Shown here one piece after another: positions 15,524 through 24,195 of a stretch of 32,781 nucleotides of DNA. The stretch lies in the NCBI GenBank assembly GCA_027311705.1, contig DAICYJ010000100.1, forward strand, positions 1 to 32,781, read 5' to 3'. The translations under genes and the position numbers were made by a program. Under the pieces are notes generated by a model. The model searched no databases, was not told where the DNA came from, and saw nothing but the letters and a program-made list of their open reading frames with translations. How positions within the stretch are numbered: the stretch's first letter is position 1; every line of letters begins with the position of its first letter. The DNA comes from Novosphingobium sp. (GTDB lineage Bacteria; Pseudomonadota; Alphaproteobacteria; Sphingomonadales; Sphingomonadaceae).

Positions 15524-17151
15524 GCTGCAATCCTTGTAGGGAGTTCGATTTCGAGCCGCGCACCCGGACCGTTGTTGCAAATGACCAGCGTGCCGCCAAG
15601 GGCGTCCACCCGCTCGCCGATCGAGCGTGGCCGACTTGCCGTTCCATCTTGCGCAAATCCTTGGCCGTTGTCGCCGATCAACAGCTTCATCATGTCGTCA
15701 CCCTGCGTCAATGCGATGTCGACCTGGGTACAGTGGCCATGCCGGGCGGCGTTCGCCACCGCCTCGCGCACCAGTTGGCGCAATTCGTGCGCAAGCTGGA
15801 TCGAAACCGTAAAGGGGCGCGCGGAAGCAGCGAACGTGGTGGAGATGTGCCAGTGATGGCCGACCTCGTCCAGCAACGTTTCCAGTTCCTCGACCAGATC
15901 GGTGCGACGGTCGGCGTCCTCTCCCCGGCGCAGCCTTTCGATCATCAGGCGCAATTGCCCTTGTTCGCGGCGCAGCGCTTCCTTCATGGCGTTGATCTCG
16001 CCTTCGGGGTCGTTGCCTTCGCGGATCCACCGGCGCAGCGCCTCGATGCGGAACAGCGTGCCGGCGAGGAACTGGGCCACGCTGTCGTGCAGATCGCGGG
16101 CCAGCGCGTTGCGGATGCCCGATACGGCCGAAGACTGCGCCAGCGACGCCATTTCCTCGCGGTCGATCGCCAGCCCGATTTCGCGCGCCAGTGCACCGGC
16201 GGGGCCAAGATCGTCGAAGCAGATGTCGGGAATGCCCCAGATCAGCAATTGCGCGCAGCCGTTGGCGGTGTTGAACGAGACCAGCAGGCCTTCGTTCACG
16301 CTGCAATGGTCGGCCAGCGGGATTTCGATAGGGCCGGCACGGGCCATCGGCACGTCGGCATCGTTCATCATGACGCGCCGCCCGCGCTTCATGTCGAACA
16401 GCAGCGGTCGGTAATCCTCAGCCAGATCATCGGTCAGCGGGCCGGGGCCGACGCGATCATGGGTCACGACGCCGTTGTCGTCGCAAAGCACTTCGGTCCA
16501 CGGCTCCTCGTCGCGGCCCAGCGCGATCGATGCCCCCCTCGCGTGCATGGATCGGCGGGTGAATGCCAGCGCTCCGGCAATCACCCGCATGCGCCGTTCG
16601 CCCGGAACGCCCGTCGGCTCGGGCAACCGCACCGCGCGGGTGCGCCCCTGGTCGGCGCTCAACCACACCATCATGATCGAAAGGATGACCATGTACGTCT
16701 GCCGCCGACCGAAGCGATAAAGGTCGAGCTCCATGTGCATGGCCAGCATCCAGCCGCCGAACACGCTGTTGAGCACCACCAGCGCCAAGGCTGTGTAAGC
16801 GACCCCCGTCCATCCCCAACGCAATGTCGCGGTGATCAGGAGGAATGCAGCGAAGGCCATGAACGGGCTGGCGAAATCTCCGTTGCCGGTTTCGGTGAAA
16901 TAGACCGCAGCGATGAAGCCCATGATGTCGATGGCATGGACCAGACGCGCCAGCCGGAATTCCAGCCACCAGTTTTCCCAAGCCACCAGCACCAGTCCAG
17001 CCGACCAGACGAGATAGAGCGACAGAAGTATATAGCCTGCCGCATCAGCCCGGACCGGCTGCACGGGATCGATCCACAAGGCCAATAGGAACACCACCGC
17101 CAGGATGGCGCGGGTGATCGCAAGGACCTTGCCCGTCCGCCTGGTAAACAT
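15520..17151 (-). CDS. NarL-type sensor histidine kinase (HisKA_3/HATPase)
   Basis: About 543 residues. Five or six hydrophobic helices occupy the first 165 residues. A GAF-like linker of about 150 residues follows. The HisKA_3 box ALARDLHDSVAQFLAGT carries the phosphoacceptor His355, and the ATPase domain has the N-box REAVANAARHG, G1 box IGDNGQGF and a closing GARLEIELP. It belongs to the NarX/DegS/LiaS branch that pairs with NarL-type regulators, and the overlapping response regulator downstream fits. The signal is unknown; the multi-helix sensor has no sizeable periplasmic loop, so a membrane-related or lipophilic cue is possible. The frame also allows TTG at 17166; the ATG at 17151 has GGAGCGGAG just upstream and is preferred. 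Confidence 0.9.
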   Translation of the reverse strand: MFTRRTGKVLAITRAILAVVFLLALWIDPVQPVRADAAGYILLSLYLVWSAGLVLVAWENWWLEFRLARLVHAIDIMGFIAAVYFTETGNGDFASPFMAFAAFLLITATLRWGWTGVAYTALALVVLNSVFGGWMLAMHMELDLYRFGRRQTYMVILSIMMVWLSADQGRTRAVRLPEPTGVPGERRMRVIAGALAFTRRSMHARGASIALGRDEEPWTEVLCDDNGVVTHDRVGPGPLTDDLAEDYRPLLFDMKRGRRVMMNDADVPMARAGPIEIPLADHCSVNEGLLVSFNTANGCAQLLIWGIPDICFDDLGPAGALAREIGLAIDREEMASLAQSSAVSGIRNALARDLHDSVAQFLAGTLFRIEALRRWIREGNDPEGEINAMKEALRREQGQLRLMIERLRRGEDADRRTDLVEELETLLDEVGHHWHISTTFAASARPFTVSIQLAHELRQLVREAVANAARHGHCTQVDIALTQGDDMMKLLIGDNGQGFAQDGTASRPRSIGERVDALGGTLVICNNGPGARLEIELPTRIAA

Positions 17152-17192
17152 GCGTCTCCGCTCCAAAGCGGGACCCTCCCTAAAGTGTTAAG

Positions 17193-17210
17193 CCCCTGTT
17201 ACCGTTAACC
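17193..17210 (-). promoter_or_regulatory. GTAACAGG motif upstream of the kinase/regulator operon
   Basis: Minus-strand reading gives GGTTAACGGTAACAGGGG, ending 41 bases before the kinase ATG. It shares the 9-mer GTAACAGGG and a leading GGTTA with the site at 14812-14826. It could be an operator for the NarL-type regulator or a sigma-factor element. Confidence 0.3.
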
Positions 17211-17413
17211 GTGGTTGTTGTACACGCTGGTGCACCGGCGCGCGATCATTCACGGATTACGCATTCCCTTGCAGGGGAGTGAATATAGGCTCACTTCATT
17301 ATCCTACACCGAGGGAATCCAGTGACTTACGAAAAACGCAATTGCGGCACATCAAAAGTTTCACAATACACATCGGTTAGGGGCGTAGCAGGGACGCGTG
17401 CGGGGTGCTGGGA

Positions 17414-18025
17414 ATGCGATTGACAACGGCTGAGGATGCCGCGCTGGAGGTGGTTGAGGCCGACGGTGCGAACGCACTCGCTTCTCTCACGGCCAAGCAG
17501 CGCGACGTGCTGGACCTGCTGCTAGAGCATAAGACGTCGAAGGAAATCTCCCGGATTCTCGGCATTTCTCCCTACACCGTGGACCAGCGGATCATGCTGG
17601 CGCGCGCCAAGCTGAACGTCGCCACGCGCAACGAAGTGGCGCAGGCATACCGCCTCTTGCTGAGCCAAGTGGCCGCAAAACCGCCATTCTCGCGAGAAAT
17701 ATCCGATCCGGAGATATACGAACAATCCGTATACGGTTCATCGCATCTCGCTTCCGGCCAGTCAGACGCGCAGGTCCAGCATCGGGACGACACGGCAGAA
17801 GGCTTGTTGGCACTCCCGTTCCGGAACGTGGCGCAAACGATTCCCCGACCGGACGGACCAGCGCTGACAGAACCCTACTACCATGTCCTCCCGGAGGTGT
17901 TCGACGGACCGAATGGAACGGTGCTGCGGCTTGGGGCCATTGCCCTGATCGCGATGTTTCTGGTCCTGATCGTGATGGGTGGGTTGGCGATGTTCGAGCA
18001 ACTTTCCCATATCGTGGATCGCTGA
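17414..18025 (+). CDS. Membrane-anchored LuxR-type helix-turn-helix regulator without receiver domain
   Basis: About 203 residues. The N-terminal part holds a GerE/LuxR-type helix-turn-helix, LTAKQRDVLDLLLEHKTSKEIS followed by ILGISPYTVDQRIMLARAKL (about residues 25-75). No receiver or autoinducer-binding domain precedes it. A polar linker follows, and a single hydrophobic helix near the C-terminus (about 174-194) would tether it to the inner membrane with the DNA-binding part in the cytoplasm. A GTG codon at 17405 is in frame; the ATG at 17414 is preferred. It is divergent from the NarL-type kinase, so they share a 260-base promoter region and may be functionally linked. Its target genes are unknown. 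Confidence 0.75.
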   Translation: MRLTTAEDAALEVVEADGANALASLTAKQRDVLDLLLEHKTSKEISRILGISPYTVDQRIMLARAKLNVATRNEVAQAYRLLLSQVAAKPPFSREISDPEIYEQSVYGSSHLASGQSDAQVQHRDDTAEGLLALPFRNVAQTIPRPDGPALTEPYYHVLPEVFDGPNGTVLRLGAIALIAMFLVLIVMGGLAMFEQLSHIVDR

Positions 18026-18093
18026 TCCGTCGATTCATCTCCCCGTTACTGGAGTGTCGTGGCGCTTTTCCGCCGCGATTAGGGGGAATGAAC

Positions 18094-18447
18094 ATGACTA
18101 ACTTGATGACCACGACCGTTGCTCAGCTTCGCATCACCCGCGATCTGGAACATGCCGAAGCCGCTCTCGATGAAGCCCTGATCCGTCAGGCCAACCTGCT
18201 TGCCACGATGGTCGGCGCCCGCCGCGAAACCGGCGTTGCGCCGTTCATGGGCCAGGAGGCGCTGATGCGTTTGGTGAAAACACAGCAGGCCACGGTCGAT
18301 GCTGGCGGAGAACTCGCCCGCGTCCACGGCCGCCTGCGCCAGATCGCTGTCGAAACCGGCGGCGGCAACGATGCTTGCCCACCCAATGCGCAGGTTGAAA
18401 CCACGTCGAACGACATCGAGGCAGCCGACATCGCTGAGGCGGCATGA
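18094..18447 (+). CDS. Hypothetical protein, helical, small
   Basis: A 117-residue soluble protein predicted to be mostly helical (long runs of Ala, Leu, Glu, Arg; about residues 15-85), with a Glu/Ala-rich tail. It includes RETGVAPFMGQEALMRLVKTQ, which is reminiscent of small sphingomonad hypothetical proteins but no known domain was recognised. AGGGGG (18081-18086) has good spacing for the ATG at 18094 rather than the one at 18088, which it nearly touches. It lies between the membrane-anchored regulator and a membrane protein on the same strand and may be part of that operon. Confidence 0.7.
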   Translation: MTNLMTTTVAQLRITRDLEHAEAALDEALIRQANLLATMVGARRETGVAPFMGQEALMRLVKTQQATVDAGGELARVHGRLRQIAVETGGGNDACPPNAQVETTSNDIEAADIAEAA

Positions 18448-18485
18448 GCTTGACCTCCGCTGTCCATGGGTGCTCGTGATGCGCG

Positions 18486-18932
18486 ATGTTATCGCTCTGG
18501 CTCCCACGCTTCGTAATGCTCGTCACCATCCTGTTCGCGGCCCGCAAAGGGGGCGAGCCGGAACGGTTGGTGGCCAGCATTCTCCTGGCGACATTCGGAC
18601 TGGATGTCGTCAACCACGCCTTGTTCGGGGATCCGGCATGGTTTGCAGTCAATCCGGGGCATCTGGTTATAGATGGCTGGGCCTTTATCACGCTGCTCTG
18701 GGTTGCGCTGCGCGCCAACCGGGGTTGGCCGTTATGGGTCACGGCTTCACAAGTGATCGTCGTACTGGGGCACATCGCCAAACTTTGGGACGTGGACATT
18801 GTGCTCAGGGCCTATTGGGCCATGACGCAGGTTCCTTTCACGTTCCAGCTGGTCGTTCTGCTGATCGGGACTTACGCCCATCAACAGCGCGCACTCCGCA
18901 TCGGACAGTATCATTCGTGGCGCCCGGCCTGA
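18486..18932 (+). CDS. Hypothetical membrane protein, about four helices
   Basis: A 148-residue hydrophobic protein with about four transmembrane helices (near residues 1-20, 28-48, 63-97 and 115-131), and a charged C-terminal tail. It contains GHLVIDGWAFITLLWVALR and LGHIAKLWDVD, with histidines near membrane boundaries. No family was recognised. The ATG lacks a strong ribosome-binding site. It lies 38 bases after the preceding hypothetical gene and 40 bases before the MarR-like gene. Confidence 0.65.
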   Translation: MLSLWLPRFVMLVTILFAARKGGEPERLVASILLATFGLDVVNHALFGDPAWFAVNPGHLVIDGWAFITLLWVALRANRGWPLWVTASQVIVVLGHIAKLWDVDIVLRAYWAMTQVPFTFQLVVLLIGTYAHQQRALRIGQYHSWRPA

Positions 18933-18972
18933 CGGCGGTCAGCCGTCGATCGAATGCGGCGGGGTGGACGGC

Positions 18973-19443
18973 ATGATGATGATGCGAAATGTCGGAGGCT
19001 CCGGATCATCATCGGTCATCGCGCCCGATCCCGCCTATCGTGTCACGTTGGCGCTCGCGCGCGAGATCTACGCCGGACGGCGGCGTCGCGCCCGCTTTCT
19101 CGCGTCGGACCTGTTCGGGGAACCGACGTGGGACATCCTGCTCGATCTCTATATCGCGGCGCGTGAAAATCGCCGGGTGCCGACGACCAGCGCCTGCATC
19201 GGCGCTCATGTGCCGCCCACCACGGCATTACGCTGGCTGCGCATTCTTGAGGCGCGCGGCATCGTGGAGCGCGAAGAGGATGGTCGTGACGGACGGCGGA
19301 CGTTTGTTCGCTTATCGGAACGCGGGCTTACAGCGATGGATGGCTATTTGCAGGGTATGGTTCCCGGCCTGACCAACGCCATGATCGAACCTTTGCGTGA
19401 GGCAGAATATGCCGATGAAGCAATGGCGCAGGCTGCAGAATAG
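18973..19443 (+). CDS. MarR-like winged-helix DNA-binding protein
   Basis: About 156 residues. The central part reads as a winged helix: a helix around WDILLDLYIAAREN, then VPTTSACIGAHVPPTTALRWLRILEARGIVEREED (helices 2-3) and the wing with RTFVRLSERGLTAMDGYL. That layout matches MarR/PadR-like transcriptional regulators. The first 25 residues are low complexity and probably disordered. The GTG at 18964 is in frame, but the ATG run starting at 18973 follows GGGGTGG with suitable spacing. It ends the plus-strand series and is followed by a bidirectional terminator. The ligand and targets are unknown. Confidence 0.75.
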   Translation: MMMMRNVGGSGSSSVIAPDPAYRVTLALAREIYAGRRRRARFLASDLFGEPTWDILLDLYIAARENRRVPTTSACIGAHVPPTTALRWLRILEARGIVEREEDGRDGRRTFVRLSERGLTAMDGYLQGMVPGLTNAMIEPLREAEYADEAMAQAAE

Positions 19444-19450
19444 AATCAAA

Positions 19451-19483
19451 ATGGGGGGCGAGCATTGCTCACCCCCCATTTTT
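19451..19483 (+). terminator. Bidirectional intrinsic terminator between convergent genes
   Basis: The stem pairs 19451-19458 with 19472-19479 and 19460-19463 with 19467-19470, an ATT loop and one internal C/A mismatch. T residues follow on the plus strand (19479-19483) and the complementary side is flanked by A residues (19448-19451), so it can end both the MarR-like gene and the glycine-zipper gene. Confidence 0.9.
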
Positions 19484-19502
19484 GCTGCTTTCGAGATTGG
19501 TT

Positions 19503-19763
19503 TCAGCGGCGATAACGGCACTTGTTGCGGTTCTTGCGCGCGATTTCGTGTCCGGCCACGCCGCCAGCTGCCGCGCCGATTACGGTTCCGGTGGTGCCAC
19601 CGGTCAGCACTTTGCCAAGAATGCCGCCACCCACGGCACCCACAACGGCACCGCCGGTCTTGCTCAGCCCCTTGCAGCGGCGCGCTTCGGCCGGCGATGC
19701 GGCCATTACCGCCAGTGCGGCTGCGATGCCGAGCCCGATGCGGCTCTTTCGTGAAGTGATCAT
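19503..19763 (-). CDS. Glycine-zipper 2TM-domain protein, small, exported
   Basis: An 86-residue protein with a signal peptide (about residues 1-25, ending SPAEA). A glycine-zipper segment follows, GGAVVGAVGGGILGKVLTGG then TTGTVIGAAAGGVAGHEIA, and a basic tail. This is the 2TM glycine-zipper domain of small outer-membrane or periplasmic proteins of unknown function. The longer frame beginning at 19814 is not used: AGGAGGGTAGC directly precedes the ATG at 19763. It lies downstream of tonB on the same strand, after a gap of about 100 bases. Confidence 0.85.
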   Translation of the reverse strand: MITSRKSRIGLGIAAALAVMAASPAEARRCKGLSKTGGAVVGAVGGGILGKVLTGGTTGTVIGAAAGGVAGHEIARKNRNKCRYRR

Positions 19764-19866
19764 GCTACCCTCCTGTGCAGGCTGTCCCCGCATTACGCCG
19801 CTGAACGCGTGCATGATCCGCGCGGTTCCCGCCTTCCGCTTGCGACAGGATCACCGCTGGCTGCGG

Positions 19867-20541
19867 TCATTCGATCTGCCACCGGATCGCGCTTTCATAA
19901 GTGCCGGCCGTCTTGCCGCCGCTTTCGTCCTTCGCCGGATCGAACCTGGCCCGCGCGCTCACTCTGGCGCATGCCACGCGGTCAAGCTCCACGTGGCCGC
20001 TGCCTGCTGTCACCGTGCATCCGGTCACCCGTCCGTCGGTGCCGATATCCAGCCGGAACCGCGTTACCCCGGTCCATTCCTCGCGAATTGCCCGCGCCGG
20101 ATAATCGTCGCGCGATACCCACGTTCCCGGATTGCCGCGTGGCACGGCCTCCACGGCGGCATAGCGCGGTGAAGGCGAAGGTAGGGGCCTCGGGTCAACA
20201 AAAATCCCGCCGTCCGCATTTCCTCCCAGATCCAGCGGCTTGGCCGGACCGATATCGATCGTGGTGTCGAGCATCGGATCCTTGAGGCCGAGGCCGTTGT
20301 CTACCGGCGGCACGAAGATCTTCCGGTCGGTCGGTGCAGCGCTGGGCTTGGCGGTGGGCTTTACATAGGGCGGCGGCACGTAAGTCCAGTTCTGGGCGTT
20401 CAGCGCCTTGTCAACCGCCTCCTGAATGGCCCCGCCCGCGAAGGTCGCCAGCAGCGCGGCTCCTATCCCCACATGCACCGCCGCCACCGCGATCCCGGTA
20501 CCGAATTTGCCGCCATTCGTGCGTTTATCGACATAAGCCAT
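19867..20541 (-). CDS. Energy transducer TonB
   Basis: A 224-residue protein. It has a short cytoplasmic N-terminus, one transmembrane helix (about 15-38, FGTGIAVAAVHVGIGAALLA) and a Pro-rich periplasmic span with PPPY and SPSPR. A TonB C-terminal domain follows, with YPARAIREEWTGVTRFRLDI and DGRVTGCTVTAGSGHVELD. TonB transmits energy from the ExbBD proton channel to outer-membrane TonB-dependent receptors, such as siderophore and haem importers. No exbB or exbD is in the window. GTG at 20547 is in frame, but the ATG at 20541 follows GGAGAGG with seven bases spacing. A Fur-box-like site is 47 bases upstream. Sphingomonads carry several TonB paralogues, so no symbol is assigned. Confidence 0.9.
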   Translation of the reverse strand: MAYVDKRTNGGKFGTGIAVAAVHVGIGAALLATFAGGAIQEAVDKALNAQNWTYVPPPYVKPTAKPSAAPTDRKIFVPPVDNGLGLKDPMLDTTIDIGPAKPLDLGGNADGGIFVDPRPLPSPSPRYAAVEAVPRGNPGTWVSRDDYPARAIREEWTGVTRFRLDIGTDGRVTGCTVTAGSGHVELDRVACARVSARARFDPAKDESGGKTAGTYESAIRWQIE

Positions 20542-20588
20542 GGACACACCTCTCCGAATTGCCGCCCGGACTATGCCGGTGCGGTCAT

Positions 20589-20607
20589 GTTATGGTGTAT
20601 CATTATC
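20589..20607 (-). promoter_or_regulatory. Fur-box-like site upstream of tonB
   Basis: Minus-strand GATAATGATACACCATAAC matches 14 of 19 positions of the classical Fur box, with the first ten positions identical. It lies 47 bases upstream of the tonB ATG, where a repressor could block the promoter. Sphingomonads use Fur, and tonB is a Fur target in several bacteria. Confidence 0.5.
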
Positions 20608-20710
20608 ACGGATTGGCCGGACACAAAGTGGAATGTCAACTGAATCGGTAGAATTAAACGAACAAGACCGTTCCGTTCCGTTTCGTACCACCGCTTTTCC
20701 GGAGCATTGC

Positions 20711-20739
20711 TTGACCGGACAGGCGTTTGGGCATAAGGG
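20711..20739 (+). promoter_or_regulatory. Candidate sigma-70 promoter for the str operon
   Basis: TTGACC (20711-20716) is a good alphaproteobacterial -35 element; 17 bases later comes TAAGGG, a weak -10. It is the best candidate upstream of rpsL, though about 315 bases away. Confidence 0.3.
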
Positions 20740-21055
20740 CCGCGCATCCGGACCGGGTCTTCGATCCTTCCGGCGACATAGAGCTGAACATTGCCGGTGT
20801 GCATGTGGGGTCTCGATCGGCGGATTTCCGTCGGCTCGGTGGCTTCCTTCCGGGATCGGGCAGGGCGAATCGCCCCGCTTGCATCGCGTGCTTCTCCGTC
20901 AAAGTAACCCGGTGCCGTTGTTGCCGGGTGGAGTGTTTTCGGCTCACGATGCGCCTTTGATGGCGATGCCGTATGGCGTCGCCGGCGCTGCGTGAGATAT
21001 TCCGCAAACCTTCACCTGCGTTGTGGCAGTGCCCCATTCTAGGTGAAGAGATTCA

Positions 21056-21427
21056 ATGCCCACAATCAACCAGCTGGTCCGCAAGGGCCGCGAGCCGCAG
21101 AAGGTCAAGTCCAAGGTCCCGGCCATGGAACAGAACCCGCAGAAGCGCGGCGTTTGCACCCGAGTTTATACGACCACCCCGAAGAAGCCGAACTCGGCGC
21201 TTCGCAAGGTCGCCAAGATCCGCCTGACGAACCAGCGCGAAGTCATCTCGTACATCCCCGGCGAAGGTCACAACCTTCAGGAGCACTCGGTTGTGCTCAT
21301 CCGTGGCGGCCGTGTCCGCGATCTTCCCGGCGTGCGTTACCACGTGCTGCGCGGCGTTCTCGATACGCAGGGCGTGAAGGACCGCAAGCAGAGCCGCTCG
21401 AAGTACGGCGCCAAGCGTCCGAAGTGA
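21056..21427 (+). CDS. rpsL: 30S ribosomal protein S12
   Basis: A 123-residue S12, full length. It lies in the decoding centre and affects translational fidelity. Conserved loops are present: [12 protein letters not shown] with Lys43 and [13 protein letters not shown]. In the second loop position 88 is Arg (codon CGC at 21317-21319) rather than the usual Lys. In Escherichia coli Lys88 to Arg lowers streptomycin sensitivity, so this allele is expected to contribute to streptomycin tolerance. It starts the str operon and is followed by rpsG after 104 bases. Confidence 0.98.
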   Translation: MPTINQLVRKGREPQKVKSKVPAMEQNPQKRGVCTRVYTTTPKKPNSALRKVAKIRLTNQREVISYIPGEGHNLQEHSVVLIRGGRVRDLPGVRYHVLRGVLDTQGVKDRKQSRSKYGAKRPK

Positions 21428-21531
21428 TGGGTGCAGCGGGGCAGGGCGGAGATCGCCCGTCACGCTGAACCATCTCTCAGGAATATCGGCCCGCCCCGCT
21501 GCGCGGCAGGCCCGATCAGAAGGAATTCAAG

Positions 21532-22002
21532 ATGTCACGTCGTCGTCGTCCCGAAAAGCGGGTTATCCTGCCCGATCCCAAGTTTGGTGATCAGATCCTG
21601 TCGAAGTTCATGAACAACCTCATGCTCGATGGTAAGAAGTCGGTTGCCGAAAGCATCGTTTATGGTGCGATGGAAACCATGCAGGTCCGCGCCAAGGCCG
21701 ATCCGATCCAGCTGTTCCACGATGCCCTGAACAACGTGAAGCCGCAGATCGAAGTCCGCAGCCGCCGCGTTGGTGGTGCGACGTATCAGGTCCCGGTCGA
21801 AGTCCGTCCGGAACGCGCCCAGGCGCTGGCCATCCGCTGGCTGATCACCGCTGCGCGCAACCGCAGCGAAACCACGATGTCGGCCCGCCTTTCGGCAGAG
21901 CTGCTCGATGCCGCCAACAACCGTGGCAACGCGGTGAAGAAGCGTGAAGACACCCACCGCATGGCCGACGCCAACCGCGCGTTCAGCCATTACCGCTGGT
22001 AA
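21532..22002 (+). CDS. rpsG: 30S ribosomal protein S7
   Basis: A 156-residue S7 with the usual start [10 protein letters not shown], a central [17 protein letters not shown] segment and the C-terminal [14 protein letters not shown]. It nucleates assembly of the 30S head by binding the 3' domain of 16S rRNA. Length and placement between rpsL and fusA are standard. A weak 6-bp hairpin begins at the stop codon (22003-22008 with 22022-22027). Confidence 0.98.
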   Translation: MSRRRRPEKRVILPDPKFGDQILSKFMNNLMLDGKKSVAESIVYGAMETMQVRAKADPIQLFHDALNNVKPQIEVRSRRVGGATYQVPVEVRPERAQALAIRWLITAARNRSETTMSARLSAELLDAANNRGNAVKKREDTHRMADANRAFSHYRW

Positions 22003-22122
22003 CAGCGGATTTTATCAGATGCCGCTGGCTATCTGGTAAAGTGGTCGTCTTTAAACGGTCACGCAAGTAACCATATGGGGCGGGCCTGATACCTTAGGCC
22101 CCCCCACATCAAGGAACTACCC

Positions 22123-24195
22123 ATGGCCCGCAGCCATCCGCTCTCGATGTACCGCAATATCGGCATCATGGCGCACATCGACGCCGGTAAGACGACGACG
22201 ACCGAGCGCATCCTCTATTACACCGGCAAGTCCTACAAGATCGGCGAAGTGCACGATGGCGCTGCGACCATGGACTGGATGGAGCAGGAACAGGAACGCG
22301 GCATCACGATCACGTCGGCCGCGACGACCTGCTTCTGGAACGACCACCGCATCAACATCATCGACACCCCCGGCCACGTCGACTTCACCATTGAAGTCGA
22401 ACGCTCGCTGCGCGTGCTCGATGGCGCGGTTGCATGTTTCGATGGCGTTGCCGGCGTTGAGCCGCAGTCCGAGACCGTGTGGCGCCAGGCCGACAAGTAC
22501 GGCGTTCCGCGCATGTGCTTCATCAACAAGCTCGACCGCACCGGTGCGAACTTCAAGTACTGCGTGCAGTCGATCATCGACCGCCTCGGTGCCAAGCCTG
22601 CCGTGCTCTACATCCCGATCGGCCTCGAAGCCGACCTCAAGGGCCTCGTCGATCTCGTGAACAACCGCGCCATCATCTGGAAAGATGAAGCGCTGGGTGC
22701 CGAGTTCTTCTTCGAGGAAATCCCTGCCGATCTCGCCGACGAAGCCGCGATCTATCGCAGCGAACTGATCGAACTGGTCATCGACCAGGACGACGCGGCG
22801 ATGGAAGCCTACCTTGAGGGCACCGAGCCTGACGTGGCGACGCTCAAGGCGTGCATCCGCAAGGGCACTTTGGCGCATGCGTTCGTGCCGGTCGTCTGCG
22901 GTTCGGCGTTCAAGAACAAGGGCGTCCAGCCCCTGCTCGACGCCGTGGTCGATTACCTGCCTTCGCCGCTCGACATCGAAGACGTCCAGGGCGTCAAGAT
23001 GGATAGCGACGAGAAGGACAGCCGTCCGCCGGCGGACGACGCTCCGTTCAGCGCGCTGGCGTTCAAGGTCATGAACGATCCGTTCGTGGGCTCGCTCACC
23101 TTCATCCGCATCTATTCGGGTTCGCTCACCAAGGGCACGTACCTGAACTCGGTGAAGGACAAGAAGGAAAAGGTCGGGCGCATGCTCGAAATGCACGCCA
23201 ACGACCGCAAGGACGTGGACGAGGCATTCGCGGGCGACATCATCGCGCTGGCCGGCATGAAGGAAACCACCACCGGCGATACGCTGTGCTCGGAGCGGTT
23301 CCCGATCGTGCTGGAACGCATGGAATTCCCCGAGCCGGTTATCGAACTGTCCGTGGAGCCCAAGACCAAAGCCGACCAGGAAAAGATGGGTCTCGCGCTC
23401 AATCGCCTGTCTGCCGAAGATCCTTCGTTCCGCGTTTCGACCGATCACGAATCGGGTCAGACGATTATCAAGGGCATGGGCGAGCTTCACCTCGACATCA
23501 TCGTCGATCGCATGCGCCGCGAATTCAAGGTCGAGGCCAATGTCGGTGCGCCGCAGGTGGCTTACCGCGAATACCTCGGTAAGCCGGTGGACGTCGACTA
23601 CACCCATAAGAAGCAGTCGGGTGGTACGGGTCAGTTCGGCCGCGTGAAGGTGAAGGTCACGCCGGGCGAGCGCGGTTCGGGTTTCGTCTTCAAGGACGAA
23701 ATCAAGGGCGGTAACATTCCGAAGGAATTTATCCCTGCGATCGAAAAGGGTTTCCGCGAGACGGCCCTGACGGGTTCGCTGATCGGCTTCCCTATCATCG
23801 ACTTCGAAGTGCTGCTTTATGACGGTGCGTACCACGACGTCGACTCGTCGGCCCTGGCCTTCGAAATCTGCGCCCGCGCTGCCATGCGTGAAGTTGCCCA
23901 GAAGTCCGGCATCAAGCTGCTCGAACCGATCATGAAGGTCGAAGTGGTTTCGCCGGAAGAGTATCTGGGTGACGTGATCGGCGACATGAACAGCCGCCGT
24001 GGCCAGATCCAGGGAACCGACAGCCGGGGCAATGCCCAGGTGGTCGAGGCTCTGGTCCCGCTGGCGAACATGTTCGGCTATGTGAACCAGCTCCGCTCGT
24101 TCACGCAGGGCCGTGCAAACTACTCGATGTTCTTTTCCCACTATGACGAGGTCCCGGCAAACGTCGCGACCGAGATCAAGGAAAAGATGGCCTGA
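22123..24195 (+). CDS. fusA: Translation elongation factor G
   Basis: A 690-residue translocation GTPase with the G1 box AHIDAGKTT, switch [10 protein letters not shown], the NKLD-type motif [12 protein letters not shown] and the domain IV/V segments typical of EF-G. It drives mRNA-tRNA translocation on the ribosome. AAGGA lies 7 bases before the ATG. A hairpin with a GCAA tetraloop overlaps the stop codon and is followed by five T. Confidence 0.98.
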   Translation: MARSHPLSMYRNIGIMAHIDAGKTTTTERILYYTGKSYKIGEVHDGAATMDWMEQEQERGITITSAATTCFWNDHRINIIDTPGHVDFTIEVERSLRVLDGAVACFDGVAGVEPQSETVWRQADKYGVPRMCFINKLDRTGANFKYCVQSIIDRLGAKPAVLYIPIGLEADLKGLVDLVNNRAIIWKDEALGAEFFFEEIPADLADEAAIYRSELIELVIDQDDAAMEAYLEGTEPDVATLKACIRKGTLAHAFVPVVCGSAFKNKGVQPLLDAVVDYLPSPLDIEDVQGVKMDSDEKDSRPPADDAPFSALAFKVMNDPFVGSLTFIRIYSGSLTKGTYLNSVKDKKEKVGRMLEMHANDRKDVDEAFAGDIIALAGMKETTTGDTLCSERFPIVLERMEFPEPVIELSVEPKTKADQEKMGLALNRLSAEDPSFRVSTDHESGQTIIKGMGELHLDIIVDRMRREFKVEANVGAPQVAYREYLGKPVDVDYTHKKQSGGTGQFGRVKVKVTPGERGSGFVFKDEIKGGNIPKEFIPAIEKGFRETALTGSLIGFPIIDFEVLLYDGAYHDVDSSALAFEICARAAMREVAQKSGIKLLEPIMKVEVVSPEEYLGDVIGDMNSRRGQIQGTDSRGNAQVVEALVPLANMFGYVNQLRSFTQGRANYSMFFSHYDEVPANVATEIKEKMA

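Larger units (their letters stand above)
20542..21055 (+). other. 514-base region upstream of both tonB and rpsL
   Basis: Genes leave this region in both directions (tonB minus, rpsL plus). It has no convincing reading frame. It holds the Fur-box-like site (20589-20607), a possible rpsL promoter at 20711-20739 and, in the leader, a small hairpin (ACCCGG 20907-20912 with CCGGGT 20924-20929) followed by GTGTTTT. The rpsL leader would be about 300 bases long if that promoter is right. Confidence 0.6.

Noticed and set aside
17360..17371. Twelve bases (GTTTCACAATAC) shared with the rpsJ-rplC spacer near 26179.
   Set aside because: Many 12-base matches are expected by chance in 33 kb, and the contexts are unrelated.
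22117..24141. A 674-codon open frame antisense to fusA.
   Set aside because: The frame is an antisense shadow of a highly conserved gene with biased codons; its product resembles no known protein.
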